Assembly (NCBI RefSeq): GCF_002374315.1
Contig: NZ_NWUX01000017.1
Span: 1-64,000, forward strand
Direction: 5' to 3'
DNA from: Vreelandella nigrificans
Lineage (GTDB): Bacteria; Pseudomonadota; Gammaproteobacteria; Pseudomonadales; Halomonadaceae
Length of the DNA stretch: 64,000 bases
Shown: positions 43,083 through 53,149 of the stretch, piece after piece
Layout of the letters: every line of letters starts with the position of its first letter
Numbering within the stretch: the stretch's first letter is position 1
Position numbers and translations under genes: made by a program
The notes under the pieces: generated by a model
Told to the model about the DNA's origin: nothing
Databases searched by the model: none
Seen by the model: only the letters and a program-made list of their open reading frames with translations

Positions 43083-44287
43083 TGCCACAGAGTGCCGTCT
43101 TCCAACCGGTTCACCGGTAGGCTGGCGCGCTTATAGGGGTATTGCTTGGCTAACGTTTCGTCGATATCAACGCCGTGGCCAGGAGTCTCGCCGACGATAA
43201 AGTGGCCATCTTCAAAGCGGTAATCGTGGGGGAAGACTTCATCCGTCGCACTGGTATGGGGCATATACTCCTGGATGCCAAAGTTGGGCACCCAGGTATC
43301 AAAATGAATCGCAGCGCCAAGGCACACCGGCGAAAGATCCGTTGGGCCGTGGAAACCGGTGCGCACATGGTAAAGCCCTGCCAAATCGGCGATTCGGCGC
43401 ACATGGGTAATACCACCAGCGTGGGTTAGGGTGGCTCGTATATAGTCGATCCATTGATTCTCGATTAGTGCTTTGGCGTCATACAGGCTATTAAAGACCT
43501 CGCCCACTGCTAGCGGCGTGGTGGTGTGCTGGCGAATAAGCCCAAACGCTTCCTGATTTTCAGCGGGTACGCAGTCCTCAAGCCAGAATAGATGGTAGGG
43601 CTCAACTTCTTTACCTAAGCGGGCGGCTTCGATGGGTGTCAGACGGTGATGAACATCGTGCAGCACATGCAGCTCTTCACCGAAGCGCTCCCGTACGGCG
43701 GCAAAAAGTTTGGGTACATGATTTAAGTACTTACTGGTACTCCAGACATGCTCAGCGGGCAGGTCAGAATCGGCAGGCTCATAGGGCTCACCATCTTTTT
43801 TGGCAACACCATAAATGCTGGCAATACCGGGCACACCGGCCTGCACGCGTACCGCTTTGTAGCCCTCATCCACATGGCGGGCGACCTCTTCCAGACAAGC
43901 TTCGATATCGCGGCCCGTTGCATGGCCGTAGACCATGACTCGGTCACGGCTCTTGCCGCCGAGCAATTGGTACAGCGGCATACCTGCAAGCTTTGCTTTA
44001 ATGTCCCAAAGCGCCATATCCACGGCGGCAATCGCGCTCATAGTGACGGGCCCACGCCGCCAGTAAGCGCCGCGGTAAAGATAGTGCCAAATATCCTCAA
44101 TGCGCTGGGGGTCCCGGCCGATCAAGGTTGGAATCACATGCTCTTCCAGATAAGCCACAACGGCCATCTCACGACCATTGAGCGTGGCATCACCAATGCC
44201 ATACTCCCCCTGGTCGGTCACAATCTTCAACGTCACAAAATTGCGCCCTGGCGATGTCACGATGGTATAGGCGTGCTCTATCTTCAT
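43076..44287 (-). CDS. manD: Enolase-superfamily mannonate dehydratase ManD (RspA)
   Basis: A 403-aa dehydratase converting D-mannonate (in some members also D-gluconate) to 2-keto-3-deoxy-D-gluconate. Metal ligands are seen in order as [10 protein letters not shown] (Asp, and catalytic His), [11 protein letters not shown] (Glu) and AVGEVFNS (Glu). The YKAVRVQAG run gives the Arg of the ManD Arg/Tyr dyad, with a Tyr in IASIYGVAK. Its start overlaps the regulator stop as ATGA. This group includes both efficient and very weak mannonate dehydratases. Confidence 0.92.
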   Translation of the reverse strand: MKIEHAYTIVTSPGRNFVTLKIVTDQGEYGIGDATLNGREMAVVAYLEEHVIPTLIGRDPQRIEDIWHYLYRGAYWRRGPVTMSAIAAVDMALWDIKAKLAGMPLYQLLGGKSRDRVMVYGHATGRDIEACLEEVARHVDEGYKAVRVQAGVPGIASIYGVAKKDGEPYEPADSDLPAEHVWSTSKYLNHVPKLFAAVRERFGEELHVLHDVHHRLTPIEAARLGKEVEPYHLFWLEDCVPAENQEAFGLIRQHTTTPLAVGEVFNSLYDAKALIENQWIDYIRATLTHAGGITHVRRIADLAGLYHVRTGFHGPTDLSPVCLGAAIHFDTWVPNFGIQEYMPHTSATDEVFPHDYRFEDGHFIVGETPGHGVDIDETLAKQYPYKRASLPVNRLEDGTLWHW

Positions 44288-45045
44288 TGCATCGACTCCT
44301 GCTTCAGCACTGGGGTTTCTGGTTCTTCAAACGCTGCCTGCTCTTCAAACATGGCGGGGAAACGACGAATCAAATCAGGCATTGAGACCAAAATTTCACG
44401 CAAATGAAGCGACATCGCCTGCTCTGCTTGGTGTACATCTCGCGCCTCAATGGCGGCAATAATGTTGGCATGCTGATCCACAAGCCGTTCCAGCGGGGTG
44501 CTATGGGGCACACTGAGGTAGCGTACTCGGTCAAGCTGGGCACGAACTTCTTCAATGACTTTCCAAGCCGCATACTGCTGAACACCCAGTGAAAGCGTTC
44601 GGTGGAATGCTTCATCAAGACGATAAAAGCGATCGTTATCATTAGGTTCGATACAGCGACGCTGACGCGCTAACAAATCATGTAGCTCTGTCAGTGTGGC
44701 CGGCTCAATCCCCTTTTCAGCTGCCAGCTTCACGACCGCGACCTCCACCGCCTCACGCACAAAGCGCGCCTCAAGCACCGCCCGCTGGGAAATTTTTACT
44801 ACGTAAGTACCACGTTGAGGCTTTACCTCCACCAACCCTGCCTCGGAAAGCCGGATGAAGGCTTCTCGCACTGGCTGGCGGCTGACCGAGAAAGTGTCCG
44901 CAATTTCCTTTTCTGATAGCGCCTGACCGGGTGCCAACACCATTTGGATAACCGACTGGCGTAGCACTTGATAAAGACGCTGCCGAACGGGGTCGCTTTC
45001 GCGAGTTTCCCCCCAGAGTGCTTGAAGTGTTTTCATAATGGGCAT
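44284..45045 (-). CDS. FCD-type GntR regulator of the hexuronate operon
   Basis: A 253-aa regulator. The winged helix (about 18-85) contains [23 protein letters not shown]. The FCD sensor domain follows, with metal-ligand segments [29 protein letters not shown] and [14 protein letters not shown]. It is the first gene of gntR-manD-rspB-dctPQM-uxuB-uxuA and overlaps manD, so it controls its own operon. It resembles RspR and UxuR-like regulators. The ATG at 45045 or 45036 could start the protein; the second has a TGGAT seven bases upstream. Confidence 0.88.
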   Translation of the reverse strand: MPIMKTLQALWGETRESDPVRQRLYQVLRQSVIQMVLAPGQALSEKEIADTFSVSRQPVREAFIRLSEAGLVEVKPQRGTYVVKISQRAVLEARFVREAVEVAVVKLAAEKGIEPATLTELHDLLARQRRCIEPNDNDRFYRLDEAFHRTLSLGVQQYAAWKVIEEVRAQLDRVRYLSVPHSTPLERLVDQHANIIAAIEARDVHQAEQAMSLHLREILVSMPDLIRRFPAMFEEQAAFEEPETPVLKQESMQ

Positions 45046-45084
45046 CCAAATTCGGTGGCCGTTATGCGGCCCTTATCTGATACA

Positions 45085-45098
45085 ACTAGTATGGTAGT
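45085..45098. promoter_or_regulatory. Possible GntR operator before the hexuronate operon
   Basis: ACTAGTATGGTAGT has matching ACTA/TAGT ends and is followed by a second TAGTATGG. It lies 40-53 bases upstream of the regulator ATG. This is a weak symmetry argument only. Confidence 0.25.
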
Positions 45099-45207
45099 AT
45101 GGCGAGACAAGAGAAAGCCCAATCTCTTCATACTTTGGTTGCAGAAGGAGAAGAATAAAGAGGAAAAGCCACCTATCAGGAACAGGGGCTACATATGAAA
45201 AACAGCG

Positions 45208-46716
45208 TTACTCAGGTTCAAGCTTTTGGCATACACGGCATTGCCAGTCATCGTGCTGCTCCATCGCTGCCGCCAGTTGTAGCAGCTGTTTATCCTCACC
45301 AAGGCGCCCTACTACCTGCACGCCAACAGGCAACCCATTAGCTGCCACATGGAAAGGGACTGACATGGCAGGCTGACCGGTAAGGTTTGCAAGCTGTGTA
45401 AACGGGGTTCGACTAAGCGCATCTACCGCCAAGCGTTTTAACATTCCGGCTTTTAATGCCAACGATGGAATGCCTGGAACAGCTAACAAAGACATCAACC
45501 GCTCACGTGCTACTGAAGGGTATAACTCCCCTATTTTAGGTGCGGTATCCGCAGCCACCGGCATGATTAACACATCAAAGCGCTGGTGAAATTGGCTCAT
45601 CTGCTCGGCAGCCACATGCCAGTAGCGCTTGGCAAGCTCGTAATCCCGAGCCGATAGTTTTGCGCCCAACCTACCGACAGCGCGGGTGGAAGGCTCAATG
45701 GCAAGCCGATGAACAGACACCCCAGTTTGCTGACTAATCCATTGAAGATCGGCTGCCAGGTGGCCTAAATAGAGCGTAAGGTAACTGTCCGCCAGGAGAT
45801 TGCCTTCAACCGGAGGGTCGCACCACTCCACTTCATGCCCCATTGCAGACAACGCCTGAGCGGCTTTCTCGACGGCTGTTTTCACCTCAGCACTCACCTG
45901 GGTGCCAAGTCCACGGCTCAAGAAGCCACCTAATGATACCGCTATACGCAGCGGTTTAGCGGAGGATGACAAGGCAGCTACATAGCCCGTTTCATGGGGT
46001 ACCGGGTAGGGCCCTGAGGGCGCCATACCGTTAATTTGTTCTAAAAGTGCTGCACTATCGCGCACACTGCGAGTAAGCGCGTGTTCAATCACTGCCCCTT
46101 GCCACACCTCACCATGGGCAGGCGCTAGCGGCACCCGACCACGGGAAGGTTTAAAACCAAACAAACCACAGTAACTGGCAGGAATACGAATAGAGCCACC
46201 ACCATCCCCCGCGAGCGCAATAGGCACCATCCCACTTGCTACCGCAGAGGCAGAACCACCACTTGAGCCGCCAGGAGAATAGCCTGCCCGCCAGGGGTTT
46301 TGCGGATGAGGAAAGGCCCTAGGTTCAGTAATTCCCATCAATCCCAATTCAGGGGTTGCGGTCTGCCCCAGCACTACTAATCCTGCATCTCGCACGCGCC
46401 GGATAAAAAGCGACTCTTCCTTTGGGCACCATGTTGATAACGAGGCGCTTCCAAAAGCCAGCGGCTCACCCGCCAATGCCATCAATAGATCTTTACTTAA
46501 TGTAGGAACGCCAGCAAAGACTGAGCTTTCTGACACTTGGAGGCTCTCATGCCTCGCCTTTTCAAAACGTGTTCTGACCACTGCATGGAGGGATGGGTTT
46601 AGCTCTTCAATTGCCGCCATCGCAGCCTCGAAAACATCTGCCTGACTTACTTCTCGACGGCGAATCAGCTCGGCAAGGCCAGTGGCATCGTACTGCTGGT
46701 AATCGTGAACATGCAT
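45208..46716 (-). CDS. Amidase-signature family amidase
   Basis: Serine amidohydrolase of 502 aa with the Ser-cisSer-Lys triad in place: Lys75 in PTLSKDLLM, the cis-Ser in [16 protein letters not shown] near 147-162, and the nucleophile Ser175 in [11 protein letters not shown]. No signal peptide, so cytoplasmic. It is a single gene between the hexuronate operon and cyanophycinase. The substrate cannot be told from sequence: amides, acyl-amino-acid amides and aryl amides are all known in the family. It is not a GatA, as no gatB or gatC is near. Confidence 0.87.
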   Translation of the reverse strand: MHVHDYQQYDATGLAELIRRREVSQADVFEAAMAAIEELNPSLHAVVRTRFEKARHESLQVSESSVFAGVPTLSKDLLMALAGEPLAFGSASLSTWCPKEESLFIRRVRDAGLVVLGQTATPELGLMGITEPRAFPHPQNPWRAGYSPGGSSGGSASAVASGMVPIALAGDGGGSIRIPASYCGLFGFKPSRGRVPLAPAHGEVWQGAVIEHALTRSVRDSAALLEQINGMAPSGPYPVPHETGYVAALSSSAKPLRIAVSLGGFLSRGLGTQVSAEVKTAVEKAAQALSAMGHEVEWCDPPVEGNLLADSYLTLYLGHLAADLQWISQQTGVSVHRLAIEPSTRAVGRLGAKLSARDYELAKRYWHVAAEQMSQFHQRFDVLIMPVAADTAPKIGELYPSVARERLMSLLAVPGIPSLALKAGMLKRLAVDALSRTPFTQLANLTGQPAMSVPFHVAANGLPVGVQVVGRLGEDKQLLQLAAAMEQHDDWQCRVCQKLEPE

Positions 46717-47047
46717 CGCATTGGCTCGTTGTTATCTGGTTATTAATCCAAGACTAGCACCTCCGCCTTGAAGATTTGCTAACGACCATGCAGCAGTGGT
46801 AGCTTTTAAAAAAATGATAAGAAGTGTTCCCCCCTATGTCACACCATTGCCTGTCATTGTTATCGCCTACCTATCGGCTTTTACTGAGCCGTTGGGTTGA
46901 TGCGGTAGTGCGCACAGGCGCTTATCCCCTCACTCGTACTGCTCTAAGCGAGTGGTATAACGAATAGCCTGATCAATTCGTCAGTCAGTTTTTCCCGAGT
47001 TCGTCAACCAGTGACGGCACTAGACGTATTGATTAAGGAATTTATTC
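46717..47047. other. Intergenic region between amidase and cyanophycinase
   Basis: These 331 bases hold the two divergent promoters. A 43-codon open frame (46836-46967, plus) has no ribosome site and no recognisable similarity, and is not called. A TGTTCCCCCCTAT motif at 46825-46837 also occurs at 62853. A short CGGCT/AGCCG hairpin lies near 46877-46893. Confidence 0.5.
46825..46837 (-). promoter_or_regulatory. Shared motif ATAGGGGGGAACA upstream of the amidase
   Basis: The same 13 bases occur at 62853-62865 upstream of the cysteine hydrolase gene, in the same orientation toward each gene. No known regulator site was matched. Confidence 0.3.
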
Positions 47048-48334
47048 ATGTCGATTTCTACGACGCGCAATCCTCTTAAAAACGCCCTTCTTGCCCTCCC
47101 CCTAAGTGGTGTCTTACTTAGCAGTCAGGCAGTCTTTGCCGGCTCACCAGGTGCACTTATTATCACAGGCGGTTTTTTGCAAGAGAGCCATCAGGATATA
47201 TTTCAAGCGGTTATCAGTCCCATCGATAAGCCTATCGAAGAGATACGCCTAGGCGTAGTACCAGCTGCATCCGGCAATATTTCTGGTAACTATGACAAAC
47301 TTGCTGAAGCTTTTTCCCAGCTAGGTCTCACAGAAGACAATATCAGTTTGCTTCCCTTAGCTATTGCTGATGACAAGCGAACCGAAGATGTGGATGAATC
47401 AACATGGGCTGACAACGGACAAGACGAAGCACTTGCTGCTTCAATTGATAAGTTGGATGCCATCTGGTTCCTGGGCGGCGACCAAACCCGCATTACCGCC
47501 GTGCTTTTAGAAGAAGATGGCAGCGATACGCCGGTGCTAACCGCCATACGGAATTTACATTCACGAGGTGGCGTTTTGGCAGGAACCAGCGCTGGCGCAG
47601 CGATTATGTCCTCCTCCATGCTGGCGGGTGGTGATAGCCAAGGGGCTCTATTCAAAGGGTTTAGCGACGACTATCAAGGCATGAATAATCAGGAGTACGG
47701 CCCTGCTGTTGTGCGCCCAGGATTAGGCTTCTTCGAAGCAGGGATAATCGACCAGCACTTCGATCGTAAAGCCCGCCTAGGTCGCCTGCTAACGGTTATG
47801 CTGGAGCATGAAGATGGGCAGCCACTGGGAGTCGGCATTGATGAAGGCACAGCTCTGATCGTTGCTGACGGAGAATGGCAGGTGGCTGGCCGAGGCGGAG
47901 TAACCCTCGTAGATACGAGTAAAGCAACGCGCCCTTCGTCTGGTTTTCCAATCAACGTGGAAAACGTGCGCCTAGGCTACTTGCTGCCGGGCGACCGTTA
48001 CCTGCCGGAAAGCGGTGAGTATCACGTTCGCGATGGCGCCTATGAAACCTCAGGTAGCGAGTATTTCGATGTGCCAGTGAGCCTGCAGAGTGGTATTTTC
48101 AGTGCTAACCGTAATTTGCAGGAGCTTATCGGTTTTGACCTGCTAGATAACTCAGCCACCGACCAAGTCAGTTCCCTGCTAATTGGTGACGATAACCAAG
48201 CGCTGCGGATTGTGTTTACTCAAGATGAACACACCCAAGGCTACTGGAGTCAGGACATGACTCTGGATCTGTACAGCTTTGAGAACGTTCGAATGGACCT
48301 AGAGCCGCTAAGCGTAGAGCTACACACCCCCTAA
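47048..48334 (+). CDS. Exported cyanophycinase (peptidase S51)
   Basis: Secreted serine peptidase (428 aa) that cuts cyanophycin, the arginine/aspartate storage polymer, to beta-Asp-Arg dipeptides. Residues 1-31 are a Sec signal peptide ending AVFAG. The nucleophile elbow is GTSAGAA with Ser181, preceded by FLGGDQTR near 141-148; DQHFDRKARLGRL supplies the later conserved His/Arg region. The C-terminal 120 residues are an extra beta-rich part. GGA lies nine bases before the ATG. It points into the hut locus, but cotranscription is doubtful because a hairpin and the hutC promoter follow. Confidence 0.88.
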   Translation: MSISTTRNPLKNALLALPLSGVLLSSQAVFAGSPGALIITGGFLQESHQDIFQAVISPIDKPIEEIRLGVVPAASGNISGNYDKLAEAFSQLGLTEDNISLLPLAIADDKRTEDVDESTWADNGQDEALAASIDKLDAIWFLGGDQTRITAVLLEEDGSDTPVLTAIRNLHSRGGVLAGTSAGAAIMSSSMLAGGDSQGALFKGFSDDYQGMNNQEYGPAVVRPGLGFFEAGIIDQHFDRKARLGRLLTVMLEHEDGQPLGVGIDEGTALIVADGEWQVAGRGGVTLVDTSKATRPSSGFPINVENVRLGYLLPGDRYLPESGEYHVRDGAYETSGSEYFDVPVSLQSGIFSANRNLQELIGFDLLDNSATDQVSSLLIGDDNQALRIVFTQDEHTQGYWSQDMTLDLYSFENVRMDLEPLSVELHTP

Positions 48335-48363
48335 GGCGCTCTTTACGTTCTTAGCAAACCTTC

Positions 48364-48387
48364 TCGATATATACTTTTATATATACT
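48364..48387. repeat. 12-bp direct repeat (TA-rich) after cyanophycinase
   Basis: ATATATACTTTT is followed by ATATATACTTTG. The ATATATAC core resembles half of the HutC operator, so this could be a remote weak site; equally it may be chance. Confidence 0.4.
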
Positions 48388-48393
48388 TTGCAG

Positions 48394-48416
48394 CCGGGCC
48401 CGTATTGGCCCGGTTT
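48394..48416 (+). terminator. Hairpin terminator after cyanophycinase
   Basis: CCGGGCC and GGCCCGG with a 6-base loop, followed by a short TTT run, 60 bases after the stop codon. Confidence 0.6.
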
Positions 48417-48444
48417 GCCATCAGCAATAGGGTGTTCTCTTCCT

Positions 48445-48476
48445 TTGCACAAGGTACACTGGGCATGTATATACAT
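48445..48476 (+). promoter_or_regulatory. hutC promoter overlapped by a HutC operator
   Basis: TTGCAC (48445-48450), a 17-base spacer, then TATATA (48468-48473) form a sigma-70-type promoter. The palindrome ATGTATATACAT at 48465-48476 covers the -10 box. HutC proteins are known to bind TGTATATACA-like sites, so this is an autorepression arrangement. Confidence 0.75.
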
Positions 48477-48497
48477 TATTCACTTGAAAGGTATTTC

Positions 48498-49214
48498 ATG
48501 ACCAGCGCTCCCCCACTTTACCTGCAAATACAGCAGCACTTGCTGGAAAAAATTCAGGATGGTGCCTGGCCAGCTCACCACCAAATCCCCCCAGAAGAGC
48601 AGCTTGCTCGGGACTTTGGGGTCAGCCGTATGACAGCCAATAAGGCGATCCGCGACCTCGTCCACAAGGGTTACCTAACTCGCCAGCCGGGGCTAGGCAC
48701 CTTTGTGACTGATCGCAAAGCAGAATCGTCTTTGGTCGAGGTGTACAACATTGCCGATGAAGTACGCTCTAGGGGGCATGATTACAGCAACAGCGTGTTG
48801 GTTTGCGAGGCAATTAAAGCAGATGACGAAATCGCCCTGCGTCTGGGTGTGCGTCTTGGCAGCCGTGTATTTCAAACACTACTCGTACACTTGGAAAATG
48901 ATACGCCTATACAGCTTGAGAACCGCTACGTTAACCCCCGCTGGGTACCTAACTATCTAAAAAGCGACTTTTCGCTACATACACCCAACGAAGTACTGGT
49001 AGCGGCCTGCCCGATCACCGACGTGGAACATATTGTTGAGGCAGTACTCGTCGACCACCAAACAGCCGAGTGGTTAGCCATTGATACCGCCACCCCCTGC
49101 TTGAGCATGGTGCGGCGTACATGGTCAGGCGAGCAGCTCATCAGCTATGCCCGGTTATTACACCCTGGTAATCGTTACAAGTTACGCTCCTCGGTACATC
49201 GCCAAGCCTCATAA
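48498..49214 (+). CDS. hutC: Histidine utilisation repressor HutC
   Basis: GntR-family repressor with a UTRA sensor (238 aa) that responds to urocanate. The winged helix contains IPPEEQLARDFGVSRMTANKAI at about 34-55, and the UTRA domain covers residues 90-232, including ENDTPIQLENRYVNP and LISYARLLHPG, typical of HutC. The start at 48498 has AAAGG six bases upstream and follows the operator/promoter; a longer reading would include promoter DNA. Matching operators lie at 50649 and 50871 in front of yjiH and hutI. Confidence 0.93.
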   Translation: MTSAPPLYLQIQQHLLEKIQDGAWPAHHQIPPEEQLARDFGVSRMTANKAIRDLVHKGYLTRQPGLGTFVTDRKAESSLVEVYNIADEVRSRGHDYSNSVLVCEAIKADDEIALRLGVRLGSRVFQTLLVHLENDTPIQLENRYVNPRWVPNYLKSDFSLHTPNEVLVAACPITDVEHIVEAVLVDHQTAEWLAIDTATPCLSMVRRTWSGEQLISYARLLHPGNRYKLRSSVHRQAS

Positions 49215-49251
49215 TTAAGTGATTGTTTAATAAGATATTTCTAACAAGGCA

Positions 49252-50574
49252 TTAGCTGATTATGGCTTGCACTAAATACCCCGTAGGTACGGCGAGTAGC
49301 AGGCTTAGTGCAACGCGAATGAACCACACCACCACCATTCGCCCTACGGACAGTGGAATGCTTGTAGAAAGAATGCAGGGAATAGAGGCTGAGAAGAACA
49401 ATATAGAGGATACCGACACCACTCCTGCTGCAAAACGGGCCACAAACTCCGCCTCTGCCATTAGCAGTGCCGGTAAAAACATTTCGGCGAGTCCAGCAGC
49501 TGAGGCCTGAGCAAGTGCCGCAGCATCCGCAAGCCCCCACACCGCCACGAAGGGGTAGAAAAGCCAGCCTAACCACTCAAACAGTGGCGTGTACTTAGCC
49601 GTAAGCAGTCCCAGCAAGCCAACCGACATAATGGAAGGTAGGATGCTGATGGCCATCACTAACCCCTCCTTAAAATTGATCGCCACACTTTTATGCAACG
49701 CAGGCGCTCGGGCAGCTACCTCCAACCCGGTCTGCCAAGCCGTCGACCAGCGCTTGCCAGCTACCGCCTCGGGCTCACCATATTCAGCACTGTTATCCAT
49801 ACGTGATAACGGCGGTAAACGTACTGTAACGGCGGTGACAATAAACGTGATCAATAACGTTAGCCAAAAATACAGATTCCATACCGCCATTAAATCCAGC
49901 GTGCGCGCCACGATGATCATAAACGTCGCCGATACGGTAGAGAAACCTGTAGCAATGATGGCAGCCTCTCGTGCCGAGTACTGCCCGGCCTGATAAACCC
50001 TGTTGGTAATCAAAAGTCCGATAGAGTAACTGCCTACAAAAGATGCTACCGCATCGATAGCCGAACGCCCTGGAGTTCGCCAAATAGGGCGCATCACCGG
50101 CTGTACCAGCACACCAATAAGCTCAAGTAGCCCATAACTGATCAACAAGGCGAGGAAAATAGCGCCAATAGGAACAATCAACCCTACCGGGATCACCAAC
50201 TTATCAAACAGGAATGGCAGCATATCCGGCTCGTGCAAAAAAGCTGGCCCCCAGCCAGTGATAGCCAGAAGTGCTGCCACCACCCCAAGCAATTTTAGTG
50301 CAGTAAAAATACGCTCGGTAACATTCCGCTTCCAGTAGCCTCGCACCAATGGGTAGGCGGCACCAGACACGATCAGCGCCAGCGCATAAAGCCCACTAGC
50401 CTCGCCTAACATCCCCCGGGCGCTTGTCACCATGTGATCGAGCAATATAGTGCTGCGGCCGCCTATTTCGACAGGCACGAAGAAAATCAATATTCCCAGT
50501 GCGCTCGGTAAAAACAGCTTAAGCATCAGCGCAATATTTGGCCGCTGCTGGGAGGGAGGGTTGGGTGTGAGCAT
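49252..50574 (-). CDS. YjiH-family membrane protein (nucleoside-recognition/Gate domain)
   Basis: Integral membrane protein (440 aa, about 10 helices) of the YjiH group. The Gate-type motif regions are VASFVGSYSIGLLITNRVYQ and ATGFSTVSATFMIIVARTL. It is divergent from hutI, and a perfect HutC operator lies 75 bases before its start, so it belongs to the hut regulon. A transport role for histidine, urocanate or a breakdown product is likely but not shown. AGAGG lies seven bases before the ATG at 50574; a GTG two codons earlier is possible. Confidence 0.82.
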   Translation of the reverse strand: MLTPNPPSQQRPNIALMLKLFLPSALGILIFFVPVEIGGRSTILLDHMVTSARGMLGEASGLYALALIVSGAAYPLVRGYWKRNVTERIFTALKLLGVVAALLAITGWGPAFLHEPDMLPFLFDKLVIPVGLIVPIGAIFLALLISYGLLELIGVLVQPVMRPIWRTPGRSAIDAVASFVGSYSIGLLITNRVYQAGQYSAREAAIIATGFSTVSATFMIIVARTLDLMAVWNLYFWLTLLITFIVTAVTVRLPPLSRMDNSAEYGEPEAVAGKRWSTAWQTGLEVAARAPALHKSVAINFKEGLVMAISILPSIMSVGLLGLLTAKYTPLFEWLGWLFYPFVAVWGLADAAALAQASAAGLAEMFLPALLMAEAEFVARFAAGVVSVSSILFFSASIPCILSTSIPLSVGRMVVVWFIRVALSLLLAVPTGYLVQAIIS

Positions 50575-50582
50575 GGGCACGC

Positions 50583-50624
50583 CTCTGTTGTATTAACTCT
50601 GTTGAACTAACTCTGTTGTATTAA
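50583..50624. repeat. 14-bp tandem repeat, 3 copies, in the yjiH leader
   Basis: CTCTGTTGTATTAA at 50583 and 50611, with a two-base variant CTCTGTTGAACTAA between them at 50597. Confidence 0.9.
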
Positions 50625-50648
50625 GGCCTTGAAGTAAGCTTCCAACCC

Positions 50649-50664
50649 TAATGTATATACATTA
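50649..50664. promoter_or_regulatory. HutC operator, perfect 16-bp palindrome
   Basis: TAATGTATATACATTA, containing the same ATGTATATACAT core as the hutC promoter site, 75 bases before the yjiH start. Confidence 0.8.
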
Positions 50665-50870
50665 AGTGAGTGATTGAAGATTATTCTTGCTTGAAAAATG
50701 TAGACATTAGTCTAATAAATAAATTTAAGACTGATGGATAAAAACGCAAAAAACCTCACAAGTATTTGTTTTATTTAAAATAACTATAAATATCACCCTA
50801 CCTTATCTTCGATATCCTTCAATAACAGTGCCACCTGGCATCTTGACGAATCCTGTTCAATTGACCTTAA

Positions 50871-50882
50871 TTGTATATACAT
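50871..50882. promoter_or_regulatory. HutC operator before hutI
   Basis: TTGTATATACAT, one base from the perfect site, 46 bases before the hutI ATG. A TTGACC at 50861-50866 could be the -35 box of the hut structural promoter. Confidence 0.72.
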
Positions 50883-50928
50883 TACGTTTTCGAAATAAGT
50901 TTTGAAATAAATTTGAGAGGAGCTCCCT

Positions 50929-52143
50929 ATGTCGAATGCAACGGATCGCCGTCTCTGGCGCGACATCAGCGTCTTCGATGGTTTACGGACATTGCCTGAA
51001 CCAATGGCCGTTATCACGGAGGGAGCACGAGTCACTCTCCTAACACCCATGCGTGAGTTCAATGAGCAACTAGCCAATAGCTGCATCGAGATGGGGCACG
51101 GCGGCGTTATGACCCCAGGGCTTGTGGACTGCCACACGCATCTCGTCTTCGGAGGCTCCCGAGCAGAGGAGTTCGAAGCGCGGTTGGAAGGGGCAAGCTA
51201 TGAAGAGATTGCCAAACGCGGGGGCGGTATTCTCAGCACCGTTCGCGCCACTCGCGAGGCTAGCGAAGATACCCTGCTAACGCTCGCCAAACCGCGCCTT
51301 GAAGCACTGATTGCCGACGGTGTCACTACCGTGGAGATTAAATCTGGCTATGGGCTAACCGTCAAAGACGAGCTAAAAATGCTACGCGTCGCACGGCGCC
51401 TGGGCGAGATACTACCTGTAAACGTCGTCACTACCCTGCTGGGTGCTCACGCCCTTCCCCCAGAATATAAAGACAATAGCGACGGCTATATTGATCTGGT
51501 CTGCCAGGAAATGATTCCGGCTGCGGTGGCTGAAGGTCTGACAGATGCTGTCGATGTTTTCTGCGAAAAAATTGCCTTCTCCGTAGCACAGTGTGAGCGC
51601 GTCTTCGAAGCGGCACAGCGCCACGGCCTCGCCATTAAGGCCCATGCTGAACAGCTCTCTAACCTAGGTGGCACGGCCATGGCCGCTCGCCACGGTGCGT
51701 TATCCGCTGATCATATCGAATACCTGGATGACACCGGCATCGCCGCCATGCGTGAGGCAGGCAGCGTGGCCGTCATTCTACCCGGTGCTTTCCACACCCT
51801 ACGTGAAACGCAACAACCGCCTATCACGGCCCTGCGCAAAGCAGGCGTTCCAATGGCCGTCGCCACCGATGCTAATCCCGGTAGCTCACCACTATTTATG
51901 CCCACGCTGATGCTCAACCTAGCCTGCACACTGTTCCGTATGACACCTCAAGAAGCGCTTGCAGGAATGACCGCTCATGGCGCTAGCGCGCTGGGGTTGA
52001 AGGAACAAGGGCGAATCTACGAGGGCGCAGTAGCTGACCTGTGTGTTTGGAATGTCGAAGCCCCCGCCGAGCTCGCCTATGCGGTGCAGCCGGGCCGTTT
52101 GCGCCAACGTTTGCTTCAGGGAGTAGTGACCCATGGCGGCTAA
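50929..52143 (+). CDS. hutI: Imidazolonepropionase HutI
   Basis: Third step of histidine breakdown: opens 4-imidazolone-5-propanoate to N-formimino-L-glutamate. Amidohydrolase fold (404 aa) with the metal site [10 protein letters not shown] (His69, His71), [28 protein letters not shown] and [17 protein letters not shown] precedes the ATG. It overlaps hutG by 11 bases and opens the hutI-hutG-hutU-BCCT-hutH'-hutH operon. Confidence 0.96.
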   Translation: MSNATDRRLWRDISVFDGLRTLPEPMAVITEGARVTLLTPMREFNEQLANSCIEMGHGGVMTPGLVDCHTHLVFGGSRAEEFEARLEGASYEEIAKRGGGILSTVRATREASEDTLLTLAKPRLEALIADGVTTVEIKSGYGLTVKDELKMLRVARRLGEILPVNVVTTLLGAHALPPEYKDNSDGYIDLVCQEMIPAAVAEGLTDAVDVFCEKIAFSVAQCERVFEAAQRHGLAIKAHAEQLSNLGGTAMAARHGALSADHIEYLDDTGIAAMREAGSVAVILPGAFHTLRETQQPPITALRKAGVPMAVATDANPGSSPLFMPTLMLNLACTLFRMTPQEALAGMTAHGASALGLKEQGRIYEGAVADLCVWNVEAPAELAYAVQPGRLRQRLLQGVVTHGG

Positions 52144-53095
52144 TGAGACAACGGCAACAATGATCGACATGTCACTCTGGCAAGGCCGAACAGACCCTGA
52201 AGCCAACAGCGAGCGCTGGCATCAAAAAATCCAGCCACTCAGCCAAACGGCAATGCCAGGCTGCGCCTTGGTGGGGTTTGAAAGTGATGCAGGGGTTGCC
52301 AGAAACCAAGGACGTACCGGCGCAGCTAAAGGCCCGACAGCTCTGCGTAAGGCACTGGCACCACTTGCCTGGCACCGTACTGGGCCAGCTTATGATGCTG
52401 GGAATATACGCTGCGAAGGCGATGCACTAGAAACGGCACAACAGCACCTTGCCGACCATTTAAGTGCGTTACTCAACGCGGATCATTTTCCCATTGTTGT
52501 GGGTGGTGGTCATGAGGTGGCCTATGGCAGCTGGTTGGGGCTTGCTCAGCACCTCACAAATAAAGGTGAAAAAGCACCTCGCATAGGCATTATCAATTTT
52601 GATGCTCACTTCGATCTACGGGACCCATCCCACGTTCGATCTTCGGGTACTCCCTTTGCGCAAATTGCTGATGAGTGTGCTCAGCGTGGCTGGCCATTCC
52701 GCTACGCCTGCTTAGGAATTAGCCGTGCCGCCAATACTCGCGCCCTGTTTAGCCGCGCAGCGGAGCTCGGCGTGATGGTTCGCGAAGATAGAGACTTTCA
52801 GCCTGCCCAACTGGAGAGCATTAGGCGCGACCTTGAGCGTTTTATGGTGCGCTGTGACCACCTCTATCTAACTATCGATCTGGATGTTCTACCTGCGTCC
52901 GAAGCACCTGGCGTAAGTGCTCCTGCCGCCAGAGGTGTCTCACTCTCAGTGATTGAACCACTGATCGAGGCCATCCGTGATAGCGGCAAGCTACGCCTAG
53001 CTGACCTAGCCGAGCTAAACCCTGACCACGACATCGATAGCCGTACTGCCCGCGCGGCGGCTCGGCTTGTTTTTCAGTTGGCGCTCGACACCTAG
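52133..53095 (+). CDS. hutG: Formimidoylglutamase HutG (arginase family)
   Basis: Hydrolyses N-formimino-L-glutamate to glutamate and formamide. The 320-aa ureohydrolase has the manganese ligands in [20 protein letters not shown] and [15 protein letters not shown]. Because it is of the arginase family, the pathway here is the direct one-step route; no hutF or deformylase-type hutG is in this locus. AGGGAG precedes the ATG, which lies inside the hutI 3' end. Confidence 0.94.
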   Translation: MAANETTATMIDMSLWQGRTDPEANSERWHQKIQPLSQTAMPGCALVGFESDAGVARNQGRTGAAKGPTALRKALAPLAWHRTGPAYDAGNIRCEGDALETAQQHLADHLSALLNADHFPIVVGGGHEVAYGSWLGLAQHLTNKGEKAPRIGIINFDAHFDLRDPSHVRSSGTPFAQIADECAQRGWPFRYACLGISRAANTRALFSRAAELGVMVREDRDFQPAQLESIRRDLERFMVRCDHLYLTIDLDVLPASEAPGVSAPAARGVSLSVIEPLIEAIRDSGKLRLADLAELNPDHDIDSRTARAAARLVFQLALDT

Positions 53096-53149
53096 CGAGC
53101 CCTGCTTAAAGCAATCAACAACAAATCGACTAACCAGAGGAATTTCGCC

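Larger units (their letters stand above)
50575..50928. other. Divergent yjiH-hutI control region
   Basis: AT-rich 354 bases without a gene. It contains a 14-bp tandem repeat, two HutC operators and a TAGAC-ATTA-GTCTA palindrome at 50701-50714. Confidence 0.65.

Noticed and set aside
43748..44407. Plus-strand open frame (219 codons) opposite manD and its regulator
   Set aside because: Antisense shadow of two well-supported genes; no recognisable protein features.
46836..46967. 43-codon open frame between the amidase and cyanophycinase genes
   Set aside because: No ribosome-binding site, no similarity recognised, and it lies across the presumed divergent promoters. Could be revisited with RNA or peptide data.
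48405..48497. Longer N-terminus for HutC
   Set aside because: It would translate through the promoter and operator; ATG 48498 has a ribosome site and gives the usual HutC length.
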